This document shows, in pieces, positions 6,917-15,139 of a DNA stretch of 33,799 nucleotides. Each line of letters opens with the position of its first letter. Position 1 is the stretch's first letter. The stretch comes from Succinivibrionaceae bacterium UBA3769 (lineage in GTDB: Bacteria > Pseudomonadota > Gammaproteobacteria > Enterobacterales > Succinivibrionaceae). The notes under the pieces were generated by a model. The model was not told where the DNA came from. It saw only the letters and a list, made by a program, of their open reading frames with translations, and did not search any database. Made by a program: the position numbers and the translations under genes. The stretch covers positions 1-33,799 of the forward strand of contig DFFT01000186.1 of assembly GCA_002372325.1 (NCBI GenBank), read 5' to 3'.

Positions 6917-8956
6917 TTATGATGTTGTGCAAATTTTTACAATTTTGTCAGCGCGGCTCCGGAGCCCCCTGAGGAGCTCCTTATGGTTTTGCGGTGTTTT
7001 TCCGTAACGCAGCAGGCTGAACTCATAAGCCAGGGCGGCGAACTCGCCGGCGATGAGCTTAAGACTTGCGGGGCTGAGTTCTTTCCGGTTTCCCGGCTGT
7101 TTCTGAGCCGGATCCGGGACTGCTGTTTCGGAGCTCAAAAGGCTGAGCCTTGCGGCAAAGGCCGCGGGAGTTTCCCCGGTTCCTGCCGGGATCCCCCGGC
7201 GGGCCAGGGCGCGGAAGGCCTTTTTCATCAGGCGTATTTCCGGAGGATCCCGCCGGAGGCTGCGGCCTCCCAGCAGGGTTATGAGAAAGAAAATGACGTA
7301 CACCAGAAGGCCCCCGGCCACGAGACCGATGATCAGGGGGAGACTGTTTTTAAGCAGCTTTTCCTGGTAGTCCGTGTCGAAGTTGAGAATGAAGCGGCTC
7401 CAGGAGTATTCCAGGTTTTCGGTTATGTCCCGGATCTGTTTCCAAAGGCCCGCAAAGCCGGAGGGAGCCCGGTAGCCTTCCCTGATGGCGGAATAGCCCC
7501 CGGATCTGGCGAATTCCCGGGACACCAGAAGCACGGGATCAAAGGAAACCCACTTTCCTTCAATAAAGGCCTCGGTCCAGGCATGGGCATCGTATTCCCG
7601 GATGATCACCATATTGAGATCCGGGACGCTTTCCCCGCCGGCATATCCGGACACTATCCGGCTGGGAATGCCGGCCATCCGGAGCATGACGGCCATGGCC
7701 TCCGCATAATGGACGCAGAAGCCCTGTCTGGTATCAAGAAGGAAGCTGTCCACATGATTATCCGGGCCGAAAGCTCCGGCGCCCGCGCCTCCGGCGGGGT
7801 TCAGCGTGTATGAAAACCCGTTTTTGAAATAGCCGTAAATGGCCGCGGCCTTTTCCTCCGGCGTTTTCAGGTTTTCCGTAAGCCGGAGCACCAGCTCCCG
7901 GGTGCGGGGATTCTCCCCCGGGGCCAGACGGAGAAAGGATCCGGAGTAGGGCGTTTCGTTTCGGGGCTGATAGTCGGGATACCACGTAAAATGAAAGAGC
8001 TCCCGTGATCTCAGAGGCTTATTGACGGTATAGGTGTCATCCCGGCTGTAAAAGAGATCCCTGCTCTCGTTTCCGGAGAATTTCAGCGCGGGAATATAAA
8101 CCGCTCCCGTGGGCTCCATCATGACATCGTAAGCGATGCCGCCTGGCGCCCGGGGCTTATCCTTCGGAGATTCGGCAAAGGGGCTGTAGGCCAGGCGGTT
8201 CTGATCCCGTGATACCAGAAGATCCTGCTGCCATTCCCCGTTCCGGTAGCGGCTGTAGGTCATGACCCGGAAGTACAAAGGAGAGGGAATGCCGTCCGGA
8301 AAGCTGATCCGGGCTACCAGAGTGTCGGACTGATAGAGCGTCCGGAGATTTCCCGCGGAAAATGAAGAGGATATTCCCGTGACGCCGCTGTCTTCATTGC
8401 CGGGAAGCACCCAGAAGGAGCCGAAACGGGGCAGTACCAGAAACAGCGCCGCAGTCAGGGGGACGGCCGGCAGGAAGAGCCGGATCATGAGTCTGATATC
8501 CTCTCCTGCCGGGCTTCTTCTGGTGAGAGCGATATAGATCCAGATTATCAGAATTCCCGCCAGCATCAGGTACAGGGCGATGTAGATCTGGTAGTGGAAG
8601 ATCAGCGGCAGAATGCTGAGAAATACCAGAGCTGCCGCATGAACGTAGGAATCCCGTTCGCTGGAATATTCCAGAAATTTCAGGGCGCAGCCCAGCACCA
8701 GGAGGTTGATGGCGGCAATGCCGATCTGCCGGTGCATGATGCCCTGGACAATGAGACAGATAATGCCCAGGACGGAAATGGCCCGCACTGTCAGGCGGGA
8801 GGGAGCCCGGAACCAGTTAAGAGCGAAGCCGGTTTTGATAAAAACCGCCCCAAGGGAGATCAGGATGACGGAAATAAAGAGGACGCTGCCGGCAAACCCG
8901 GTGGCCAGAAAGTAGAGGAGCCCCATCAGGATCAGCGCTTTTTTAGACGTCAGCAT
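6917..8956 (-). CDS. tgpA: Membrane-bound transglutaminase-like protein (DUF3488 / transglutaminase core / DUF4129, TgpA type)
   Basis: 679 aa. About six membrane segments fill residues 5-190 (DUF3488-type), followed by an extracytoplasmic region. The transglutaminase-like core near residues 390-480 has a complete triad: Cys in QGFCVHYAEAMAVMLR, His in REYDAHAWTEAF and Asp in WVSFDPV. One more membrane segment (LPLIIGLVAGGLLVYVIFFLITL) precedes a cytoplasmic C-terminal helical domain. The family is known from Pseudomonas aeruginosa TgpA, where it is essential, but its substrate is not established. The start lies within the last codons of the DUF58 gene (14-nt overlap), and GGAAGGA precedes the ATG. 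It is the last gene of a moxR-DUF58-tgpA operon. No clear terminator follows. Confidence 0.93.
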   Translation of the reverse strand: MLTSKKALILMGLLYFLATGFAGSVLFISVILISLGAVFIKTGFALNWFRAPSRLTVRAISVLGIICLIVQGIMHRQIGIAAINLLVLGCALKFLEYSSERDSYVHAAALVFLSILPLIFHYQIYIALYLMLAGILIIWIYIALTRRSPAGEDIRLMIRLFLPAVPLTAALFLVLPRFGSFWVLPGNEDSGVTGISSSFSAGNLRTLYQSDTLVARISFPDGIPSPLYFRVMTYSRYRNGEWQQDLLVSRDQNRLAYSPFAESPKDKPRAPGGIAYDVMMEPTGAVYIPALKFSGNESRDLFYSRDDTYTVNKPLRSRELFHFTWYPDYQPRNETPYSGSFLRLAPGENPRTRELVLRLTENLKTPEEKAAAIYGYFKNGFSYTLNPAGGAGAGAFGPDNHVDSFLLDTRQGFCVHYAEAMAVMLRMAGIPSRIVSGYAGGESVPDLNMVIIREYDAHAWTEAFIEGKWVSFDPVLLVSREFARSGGYSAIREGYRAPSGFAGLWKQIRDITENLEYSWSRFILNFDTDYQEKLLKNSLPLIIGLVAGGLLVYVIFFLITLLGGRSLRRDPPEIRLMKKAFRALARRGIPAGTGETPAAFAARLSLLSSETAVPDPAQKQPGNRKELSPASLKLIAGEFAALAYEFSLLRYGKTPQNHKELLRGLRSRADKIVKICTTS

Positions 8957-9959
8957 GGTATTTTCCTTCCGGCAGCAGGGCCAGTCTGGTCAGGATCCGG
9001 GCCGTATGCTCCGGAGCGCTGTCCGGGGCTTCGAAGATCCCGAAGGCGTTGAAGCCGAAGCGCTGTTCCTTGCGGGACAGATCCTGCGCCGCCCAGGTGA
9101 GCCGGCTGATGGCATCCTCGTAATTCCGGGGGCGGATGCTGTTGATGTTAAGGTAGAGATCCATGCTGTTGTCCTGAGAAAAATCCTTGGCCAGAAGCCC
9201 CTGTCCCCGGGCCATTCTTTTCCAGTCAATAATGCCGGGAGGATCTCCCGGGCGATAGGGCCGGACACCGGAGATTTCATCCCGGCTCCGGAGGCGGCCG
9301 CGCTGTTCCGGAAGAGCGGCAATGCCCTGCTTTTCCGGAGCTTCCTTCCGGGATCCCATAAGGAGTCCCGGCTGGCGATCCAGCAGATATTCCGTGCTCA
9401 CCGGGCGGGGATAAACCAGAACTTCGGTATCCGGCTTCACGTAGGAGAAGGTATTCACGACCCCCAGAGGCCAGGCGGAGCTTACCGCCAGAAGGGGCAC
9501 CCGGAAAATGCCGCGCTTTTCATTGGCGAAGCTGAGCTGGACGGCGCCGCCGCCGGCGATGTCCGGGGCAATCAGCGCCGCGGCTCCGGGAGCCGTGATC
9601 CGAAGTCCCCGGATGATGCGGACGCGGCCCGGAGCGGATTTGGCGCTGACAAATACCGGCAGAGGCAGGGGAGACCCCGCATAAGCGGCGGCGGTCATCT
9701 TTCTCACGTCAATGCTGACGCCGTTCATGTTGAAAAAGCCGTAAAACACGGAGGTGAGGACGGAGCACAGGATAAACACGGCCAGAATGAGCACCAGGTT
9801 GTTCTGGTAATTGATGCCGAAAGCCAGCATGGCCAGGAGAATCATAAGCAGTATCCAGCCGTTTTTATTGGGCCAGACATAAATGTTATGGATGCCCAGA
9901 GGAACTCCCGGAGGGGCGGCAAAACGGATTCTGAGCCGGGTGCGTAATTCTTGCAGCAT
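8943..9959 (-). CDS. DUF58 domain membrane protein
   Basis: 338 aa. Two membrane helices lie near residues 34-72 (NGWILLMILLAMLAFGINY and the following NLVLILAVFILC). After a beta-rich region comes the DUF58 signature GVRPYRPGDPPGIIDWKRMAR, followed by LLAKDFSQDNSMDLYLNI, the start of a von Willebrand A-like fold. Such proteins nearly always sit between a MoxR ATPase and a TgpA-type transglutaminase, as here, and are thought to link the two. The molecular role is unproven. It starts 9 nt after the moxR stop with GAGGG upstream and overlaps tgpA by 14 nt, so the three are co-translated. Confidence 0.92.
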   Translation of the reverse strand: MLQELRTRLRIRFAAPPGVPLGIHNIYVWPNKNGWILLMILLAMLAFGINYQNNLVLILAVFILCSVLTSVFYGFFNMNGVSIDVRKMTAAAYAGSPLPLPVFVSAKSAPGRVRIIRGLRITAPGAAALIAPDIAGGGAVQLSFANEKRGIFRVPLLAVSSAWPLGVVNTFSYVKPDTEVLVYPRPVSTEYLLDRQPGLLMGSRKEAPEKQGIAALPEQRGRLRSRDEISGVRPYRPGDPPGIIDWKRMARGQGLLAKDFSQDNSMDLYLNINSIRPRNYEDAISRLTWAAQDLSRKEQRFGFNAFGIFEAPDSAPEHTARILTRLALLPEGKYHADV

Positions 9960-9968
9960 GAACAGCCC

Positions 9969-10886
9969 TCAGACCAGAGGCGTTACCTGATTCAGGATCC
10001 GGTCGCTGTAGGAGGCCGTGTCCAGGGAGGAGATATTGCCCTTGCGGAGGCGGTGCTCGGCGGCCGAGGGGAAGATTTCCTGCACGTCATCCGGAGTCGC
10101 GTAGTCCCGGCCGGCGATAAAGGCCCGGGCTCGGGCAGCCGCCAGAATCGCCCGGGAGGCTCTGGGGGAGAGGGGGTTCGGGATCTCCGGATCGGTGCGG
10201 CTCTTAATGCAGAGATTCACGATGTATTCGCATACGGGATCCGAGACAAAGACCCGGGAGGCCGCCTTCTGGAGCTCCAGAAGCCCCGCGGCATCGGTCA
10301 GGGCCGGCAGATCCGGAGCCCGGTTTTCGTTTTTAAGGATGCGGATCTCCTGGGCCTTGGCGGGAAAGCCCAGGGACAGTCTCATGGCAAAGCGGTCAAG
10401 CTGAGATTCGGGCAGGGGAAAGGTTCCGGCCTGATCCAGGGGATTCTGGGTGGCGATGACAAAAAAGGGCTCGGGGATATTGCGGGTCTTTCCCTCATAG
10501 GAAACCTGATGCTCGGCCATTACCTCCAGAAGAGCGCTCTGGGTGCGGGGGGAGCCCCGGTTGATTTCGTCCGCCAGCAGCATCTGGGTAAATACCGGCC
10601 CGGGATGAAATTCGAACTCCCGGGTTTTTTCGTTAAAAATGCTGGCTCCCAGCAGATCTCCTGGGAGCATGTCCGATGTGAACTGGATTCTCTGGCTGGA
10701 GAGACCCAGCGCTGCCGCCATGGCCCGGGCCAGGGTGGTTTTGCCCATTCCCGGAAGATCCTCCAAAAGAAGATGACCGCCGGACAGGAGACAGCTCAGG
10801 GCCAGAGTGAGCTTTTTTTCCTTATCGAGGATTACGGAATTAAGACTTTTGAGAATTTCCTGACAAATATCCCGGGAGAGAGACAT
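9969..10886 (-). CDS. moxR: MoxR-family AAA+ ATPase
   Basis: 305 aa from the ATG at 10886, which has GGAG 8 nt upstream; the open frame begins six codons earlier at a TTG. Walker A is DLPGMGKTT, Walker B is LLADEINRG and sensor 1 is FVIATQNPLDQAGTFPLPE, all typical of MoxR. The C-terminal lid contains SPRASRAILAAARARAFI, also typical. MoxR proteins are chaperone-like ATPases that cooperate with vWA-domain partners, here the adjacent DUF58 protein. It is the first gene of the operon. Confidence 0.95.
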   Translation of the reverse strand: MSLSRDICQEILKSLNSVILDKEKKLTLALSCLLSGGHLLLEDLPGMGKTTLARAMAAALGLSSQRIQFTSDMLPGDLLGASIFNEKTREFEFHPGPVFTQMLLADEINRGSPRTQSALLEVMAEHQVSYEGKTRNIPEPFFVIATQNPLDQAGTFPLPESQLDRFAMRLSLGFPAKAQEIRILKNENRAPDLPALTDAAGLLELQKAASRVFVSDPVCEYIVNLCIKSRTDPEIPNPLSPRASRAILAAARARAFIAGRDYATPDDVQEIFPSAAEHRLRKGNISSLDTASYSDRILNQVTPLV

Positions 10887-11091
10887 ATGAGTTTCTCCGT
10901 GCAAAACCGAACAGCATTATCATACCCGTATCATAACCGCGTCCCGGGATTATGTCTGTGACTCTAATGCTCAATTCCGGAAAATTTCTGCCGGAACGGG
11001 CAAAAAACAGGCTCCGGAAGGAAACGCGCCTGTGAAAAGACGCAGCAGAACCTGCGGGGAAGGCTGGGGGATCAGGAATATCCTGAAGACG

Positions 11092-11122
11092 AAAAAACTC
11101 CCCTCCTGTCCTGGAACAGGAG
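11092..11122 (-). terminator. Intrinsic terminator of cspD
   Basis: On the minus strand CTCCTGT and ACAGGAG form a 7-bp stem with a 6-base loop, followed by GGGAG and TTTTTT. It lies 28 bp past the cspD stop. Confidence 0.75.
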
Positions 11123-11149
11123 AGCCGGAGGATTTGAGAACGGACGGGA

Positions 11150-11398
11150 TTACTCGGCTTGGTCAGCCGGAGCGGGAGCAGCGGCTTCGGAGGGTTTAAC
11201 CACTACGATATTGACAGCATGGAAACCTTTATCCCCTTTTTCGAGATCGTAGGTAACAGTCTGTCCGGGCTTGAGGGTCTTGAAGCCTTCCATGCTGATG
11301 CAGGAAAAATGAGCGAAAACATCCTCGCTGCCTTCATCGGGGGTAATAAAACCATACCCTTTGGTGTTGTTAAACCATTTAACTGTACCTTTTGCCAT
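11150..11398 (-). CDS. cspD: Cold-shock domain protein, CspD-like
   Basis: An 82-aa single cold-shock domain that binds single-stranded nucleic acid. The protein starts MAKGTVKWFNNTKGYGFI, which contains RNP1 (KGYGFI); RNP2 is VFAHFS. The N-terminal WFNN and the sequence FKTLKPGQTV followed by a longer C-terminal extension resemble E. coli CspD, a stationary-phase replication inhibitor, more than CspA. The tail is Ala/Pro-rich (EAAAPAPADQAE). The ATG at 11398 has GAGG upstream; the frame extends 28 codons further up but these are not part of the family. In E. coli cspD also lies near infA. A leader of unknown length upstream may be regulatory. Confidence 0.9.
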   Translation of the reverse strand: MAKGTVKWFNNTKGYGFITPDEGSEDVFAHFSCISMEGFKTLKPGQTVTYDLEKGDKGFHAVNIVVVKPSEAAAPAPADQAE

Positions 11399-11663
11399 AA
11401 AAACCTCGCTAATTTCTCCCTGCGACAGCATACGCCGTTCCGTTAAGACAGATAATAAACAGAACAGCATGCCGCAAGGCAAATCAAATTGAAAAAAGGC
11501 ATAAAGCTCATTTCAGCTTAGCACCGGAAAAATCCCCGCGGTAGAAAATTTTCCTGAATTTTTAACGCAAGCAACATTTTTGCCTGAGGCGTTCATGATT
11601 TTTGTGAAACAGGAGCGGTGTTTGCGGACAGATTTATGGCGGAATCCTGCTTGGGGGAGGCTT

Positions 11664-12509
11664 TCAGTATTCGACAGAGAAGGTTCTGATATCCCGGTTC
11701 TCTCTGAGAGCGGCTTCGATTTCCGGAAGCACCTGCGATCTCAGGCGTTTTGCGGTATTAAGAAATTCCTGTCCCCTGGCGGCATCGGGATTTCCGACTC
11801 CCAGCCCGCGCATCAGGCAGAAGCCGTAAAGAGCGGCCGCATCGCCGTAATGGGGTTCGTTTTCGTAATTGAATTTGAAGTACATTTCCAGATTGAATAC
11901 CGCATCATGGTAATCCGGATTCAGGCATTCGGCGCCCAGAAACCGGCTCCTGACGGCGGCGGCCTTTTCCGGAGCCGGACTTTCCGGTGAGTTTTCGCGG
12001 TCTTCCTTCTTTTCCCGGAAAAGTTCGTCCAGAATCAGCTGTCTTTCCCGGGCGGGATCCTGCACCTCCAGGAATTTGCCGTCCGGCGCGGGCCTTAAGG
12101 AGTTCTGAAAAAAGTAGGTCACGCCCAGAAGGTAGTAGCATTCGAAATATTCATTGAATACCGCTCTTTCGCAGAAATTTCTGGCGGCTTCAATGTCCTG
12201 CTCCGCGCCGTCTCCCGTGAGACGCATGAGAGCCATCAGGGGCAGGGGGACAATCAGCTCCCGGGCGAGCAGCCATTCGAAAACAGGGTATGCTTTGCTT
12301 TTGCGATTATGCCGGTACAGGTACATGGATCTGAAAAGAAGGAAGAACAGCTTCGCTATCTTATACAGATCGTACCAGTAGAAAATAAACAGTGAACAGA
12401 GGGCGATCAGAGCCTTGATGAAGAGATGATCATCAATCTGACCGTAAAAAATAAAAACGCTCCCTACAATTACTGCTACTATGAGGGATCTGGCAAGAAA
12501 GTATAACAA
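11664..12509 (-). CDS. Membrane-anchored Sel1/TPR-like repeat protein
   Basis: 281 aa from a TTG at 12509, 16 nt after the infA stop, with AGG 6 nt before the TTG. Two membrane helices lie near residues 4-22 and 31-60. The rest is soluble and helical. Two Sel1-type repeats are visible: LMALMRLTGDGAEQDIEAAR with the following NFCERAV, and AALYGFCLMRGLGVGNPDAA with QEFLNTAKRL. Between them is a charged, probably unstructured linker (about residues 165-190, KKEDRENSPESPAPEK). Sel1 repeats are protein-interaction modules; no substrate can be named. The close spacing makes it co-transcribed with infA. The TTG start is a guess; the next in-frame ATG would remove both membrane segments. Confidence 0.75.
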   Translation of the reverse strand: MLYFLARSLIVAVIVGSVFIFYGQIDDHLFIKALIALCSLFIFYWYDLYKIAKLFFLLFRSMYLYRHNRKSKAYPVFEWLLARELIVPLPLMALMRLTGDGAEQDIEAARNFCERAVFNEYFECYYLLGVTYFFQNSLRPAPDGKFLEVQDPARERQLILDELFREKKEDRENSPESPAPEKAAAVRSRFLGAECLNPDYHDAVFNLEMYFKFNYENEPHYGDAAALYGFCLMRGLGVGNPDAARGQEFLNTAKRLRSQVLPEIEAALRENRDIRTFSVEY

Positions 12510-12525
12510 CTAAAGCCTGCCGATT

Positions 12526-12744
12526 TTAACGGGAGCGGAAAATAATGCGTCCCTTGGAGAGATCATACGGGGTGAGCTGAACGGTAACCTTGTCTCCGGT
12601 GAGAATTCTGATGTAGTTCTTGCGCATTTTTCCGGAAATATGAGCCATTACCACATGACCGTTGTCAAGCTCCACGCGAAAGGTGGTGTTAGGCAGGGTC
12701 TCAACTATGGTTCCCTGCATTTCAATGCAATCTTCTTTTGCCAT
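12526..12744 (-). CDS. infA: Translation initiation factor IF-1
   Basis: 72 aa, the usual IF-1 length, with the S1-like OB fold: MAKEDCIEMQGTIVETLPNT, then VELDNGHVVMAHISGKMRK, NYIRILTGDKVTVQLTPYDL and the C-terminal GRIIFRSR. It binds the ribosomal A site during initiation and assists IF-2 and IF-3. AAGGA lies 11 nt before the ATG. A candidate promoter about 190 bp upstream implies a long leader. It heads an operon with the Sel1-like membrane protein. Confidence 0.98.
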   Translation of the reverse strand: MAKEDCIEMQGTIVETLPNTTFRVELDNGHVVMAHISGKMRKNYIRILTGDKVTVQLTPYDLSKGRIIFRSR

Positions 12745-12931
12745 AAAAGTGTTTTTTCCTTAAATAGAATTTTCCTGAAACTCCGCCGGATAATCCCTCC
12801 GGCAGTCTGCCAAAAGCCCGATGCCAGTCATCTCCGGTACGCTTTCAGCTGGACTGAGTCAGGTTTGCTCTCCTTTTTAAGCCTTACAGGAAATTCCGCT
12901 GTCATCTCTGCGCTCGCATCGCAGACGGGGC

Positions 12932-12959
12932 ATTTTACTATTATTAGCGGAAATTGCAA
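12932..12959 (-). promoter_or_regulatory. Candidate infA promoter
   Basis: On the minus strand TTGCAA (12959-12954) and TAAAAT (12937-12932) are separated by 16 bp. Transcription from here would give an infA leader of roughly 180 nt. Confidence 0.4.
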
Positions 12960-13112
12960 ACAGAGCATTAGCATAAAATTGTTTCTGAAAACCTGTTCGG
13001 CGGGAAATGTTCCCCGGCTGAACCGGATGGCGCCCCGGGGAAAGCGTTAATCCTTCGGGATGGCACTGTTTTCAGAGAGCGATCCGTGTTATTCTGAGCA
13101 GTTTTCGACGCC

Positions 13113-13198
13113 TGTGTATAAATTCGAAAATTCCCGGAATTTCAAGGATTATGCTTGTGTATAACCTGAAAACAGCCTGTGGAAAAACCTGTGCAAAA
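13113..13198 (-). other. Cluster of four DnaA-box matches in one orientation
   Basis: Read on the minus strand, 13121-13113 and 13164-13156 are TTATACACA, 13186-13178 is TTTTCCACA and 13198-13190 is TTTTGCACA. All four fit the relaxed E. coli DnaA-box consensus TTWTNCACA and face the same way within 86 bp. The tract is bordered by AT-rich sequence (TTAATAAAAAA at 13202-13212). This could be a DnaA-regulated promoter, a DnaA-titrating site, or part of a replication origin. Confidence 0.6.
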
Positions 13199-13364
13199 CC
13201 AGTTAATAAAAAACAGTGTACATGATCTCATAACAGGGGAAAATCCGGCATCATTTGTACGCATCTTCCCCAAAGTGGGATAAAATTACGTGTCCGGGTT
13301 CCCCGTCAGGCACGGCGGGAACCTTGCGTTCCGAAACTGAATACAGGAAATCAGGTAGATACAT

Positions 13365-14201
13365 ATGATGCGTAAAACCTTGCTGGCTCTTCTTGTGGTG
13401 GGAGTTCCTCTGGCGCTTGTTTATGCTTTCCTATTTATACTTCCTCAGTTTGTTAATGATGAGCAGAAGAAATCCGTTTTGAATGAAAAGTTCGCGACTG
13501 TTGTCGGGGATACGGTGCTCCCGGGAGTTGCCGAAAACGCCGGCGGCTACAGCAGGGCGGATCAGGTGCTGCGCTACAGCATGGAACACGGGAGTCACGA
13601 GGACGCCATTTTTTACCATAACCTCGACATCCGGGAGAACGTTAACCGCAACACCACCTTCTACGATGTTTCCGCGGAGACTCCGGAGGATCTCCATGAC
13701 ATTATCGAAGAGAGCGCCCCGTTGAACGCCAATACCAACAAGCGCAGCATTGTTAAGGTCAGCTATGCCATAAACTGGAACCTTGACGTCAGACAGGAAC
13801 CGGATAAGTGCGAGTTTTACGGCGCCGACATCAATGTGGACATTACCACGGTGATGCCGAACTGGATGGAGGTGCGGGAGCAGTCTGCTGACGTGCAGGA
13901 GCAGTGGTCCCGGTATCTTGCCGATGCCTCCAAGTACAGCAGCCGGCATGATCCCATCATCATCAAGGCCAGCAAGAAGCTGGCGCAGAAGATTCGCTAT
14001 GTCGGCAGAAAGAGATTCTGCAACGATCTTATCGAGGCCGTTAATGCCATTGGAGATGAAAGCCTCTCCGGCGCCGAGAAGATGATGGCCAGATATAAGT
14101 CAGAGACCGGAAACGGCCGTCTTATGGGAGTGCAGGTTCCCGTCTTCGCCCAGAGCAACTACATAAAGAGCCTGGATGAGGATGACGAAAGGAATCTGTA
14201 G
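13365..14201 (+). CDS. Membrane-anchored DUF922-like protein lacking the protease active site
   Basis: 278 aa. One N-terminal membrane helix (about residues 5-30) without a clear cleavage site precedes an extracytoplasmic domain. The pattern from residue 98 resembles DUF922 putative zinc proteases: TFYDVSAETPEDLHDII, AINWNL (135-140), a Cys before a strand, VDITTVMPNWMEV (158-170) and EQWSRYLADASKY. Where the family has HExGH this protein has RHDPI (194-198). The distal YxxxTxHG-type motif reads YKSETGNG (244-251), with Asn for His. It is therefore probably not a metallopeptidase. The family match is from memory of the pattern and needs a profile search. AGGTAG precedes the ATG, which is followed by a second ATG. 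It is a single-gene unit with its own terminator, downstream of the DnaA-box cluster. Confidence 0.65.
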   Translation: MMRKTLLALLVVGVPLALVYAFLFILPQFVNDEQKKSVLNEKFATVVGDTVLPGVAENAGGYSRADQVLRYSMEHGSHEDAIFYHNLDIRENVNRNTTFYDVSAETPEDLHDIIEESAPLNANTNKRSIVKVSYAINWNLDVRQEPDKCEFYGADINVDITTVMPNWMEVREQSADVQEQWSRYLADASKYSSRHDPIIIKASKKLAQKIRYVGRKRFCNDLIEAVNAIGDESLSGAEKMMARYKSETGNGRLMGVQVPVFAQSNYIKSLDEDDERNL

Positions 14202-14223
14202 TTTCTGCCTCTGTTTTCAGAAG

Positions 14224-14255
14224 ACCTGCCAAAGAAAGCTCTGGCAGGTTTTTTT
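14224..14255 (+). terminator. Intrinsic terminator of the DUF922-like gene
   Basis: ACCTGCCA (14224-14231) and TGGCAGGT (14242-14249) form a perfect 8-bp stem with a 10-base loop, followed by seven Ts. It lies 22 bp past the stop. Confidence 0.9.
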
Positions 14256-14272
14256 ATGCCCGCATTACTGCA

Positions 14273-15061
14273 TTAAGGGATCCAGCCTGCGGTCATTTCC
14301 CTTTTGCGGCCATAGCCGGGCAGCTTTGCGGTGACAAAGCCGGCCTCGTTAAGATTTCTTCTTACGGCACCGCTTACGGTATACGTGGCCAGGGTGGTTC
14401 CCGGAGCGCTCAGCCTCCGGAGCTCCCGGAATACCGAAAGAGACCACATTTCCGGATTCAGCGCCGGGGAAAAACCGTCCAGAAACCAGGCATCCACCGG
14501 CCGGGACAGCCGGATGGCCGGGCAGATCTCCCGGATATCCCCCACTAAAAGATGCACCGTTACCCCCGGTTCCGGACACAGCGTCTGGAGTCCCGAAACG
14601 GGAGCTCGATAGCAGCTTCTGAAAAGCAGAGACTCCCGGGCGAGATTTTTGAAGATGCTCTGGGCTTTTTCAAGATCCCGGGGGAGCAGGGGATGCTTTT
14701 CCACGGTAATGTAATGTATTTCCGGAAGCCGGATGCCCTGATTCCGGAGATCATGAAGGAGCTTCAAAAGCGTAAGCAGATTCCGGCCGGTGCCAAAGCC
14801 GGTCTCTCCAATGACAAATTCCCGGAGGCGATCACCCCCGGAAGCCGATCCCGGGGCGCTCTTCGCATCCTCTTCCCGGCAGGCGAGTCTTTCCGGAAGC
14901 CCGTTGCCCTGAATGAAGACATGCTCGGATTCCAGATATCCTCCGGCATCCGAGAAGTAGACATCGTTAAAGAGGGGGCTTCCGGCCTGCTCCCCGGCGA
15001 TATTGATTTCCGCATAAGCCGGCACGCCGGGGGCCGGAGGCGGGACAAGGGAGATGTTCAT
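14273..15061 (-). CDS. mnmD: Stand-alone tRNA 5-methylaminomethyl-2-thiouridine methyltransferase domain (MnmC1/MnmD type)
   Basis: 262 aa corresponding to only the N-terminal (DUF752) methyltransferase half of the bifunctional E. coli MnmC, which makes mnm5s2U34 in tRNA. Motifs match in order: LFNDVYFSDAGGYLESEHVF, the SAM-binding FVIGETGFGTGRNLLTLL, YITVEKHPLLPRDL, VHLLVGDIREI, the catalytic-region VDAWFLDGFSPALNPEMW, TTLATYTVSGAVRRNL and PGYGRKREM. The E. coli protein continues into an FAD-dependent oxidase that removes the carboxymethyl group; here the gene stops immediately after the methyltransferase. An about 30-residue insertion sits near residues 57-80. The divergent arrangement with fabB is the same as in E. 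coli. AAGGA lies upstream of the ATG. Confidence 0.92.
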   Translation of the reverse strand: MNISLVPPPAPGVPAYAEINIAGEQAGSPLFNDVYFSDAGGYLESEHVFIQGNGLPERLACREEDAKSAPGSASGGDRLREFVIGETGFGTGRNLLTLLKLLHDLRNQGIRLPEIHYITVEKHPLLPRDLEKAQSIFKNLARESLLFRSCYRAPVSGLQTLCPEPGVTVHLLVGDIREICPAIRLSRPVDAWFLDGFSPALNPEMWSLSVFRELRRLSAPGTTLATYTVSGAVRRNLNEAGFVTAKLPGYGRKREMTAGWIP

Positions 15062-15081
15062 AAAAACAGGTTCCTTTGCGG

Positions 15082-15101
15082 GCCCCGCTGAGGGGCTTTT
15101 T
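15082..15101 (+). terminator. Terminator-like hairpin reading away from mnmD
   Basis: GCCCC (15082-15086) and GGGGC (15092-15096) with five Ts on the plus strand. No plus-strand gene obviously ends here. On the minus strand it lies in the mnmD leader. Confidence 0.4.
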
Positions 15102-15139
15102 CATTATTTGCAGTTCTCAATAACAATCCTGACAGCGGA

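Larger units (their letters stand above)
12745..13364. other. 620-bp divergent gap, infA / DUF922-like gene
   Basis: No coding region is convincing. The infA side carries a candidate infA promoter (12932-12959) and a leader with a small GC hairpin (GCCGGA/TCCGGC near 12786-12805). The other side is AT-rich and holds the DnaA-box cluster at 13113-13198. A TAAAAT -10-like word near 13281 could serve the downstream gene, but I find no good -35. Confidence 0.6.
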
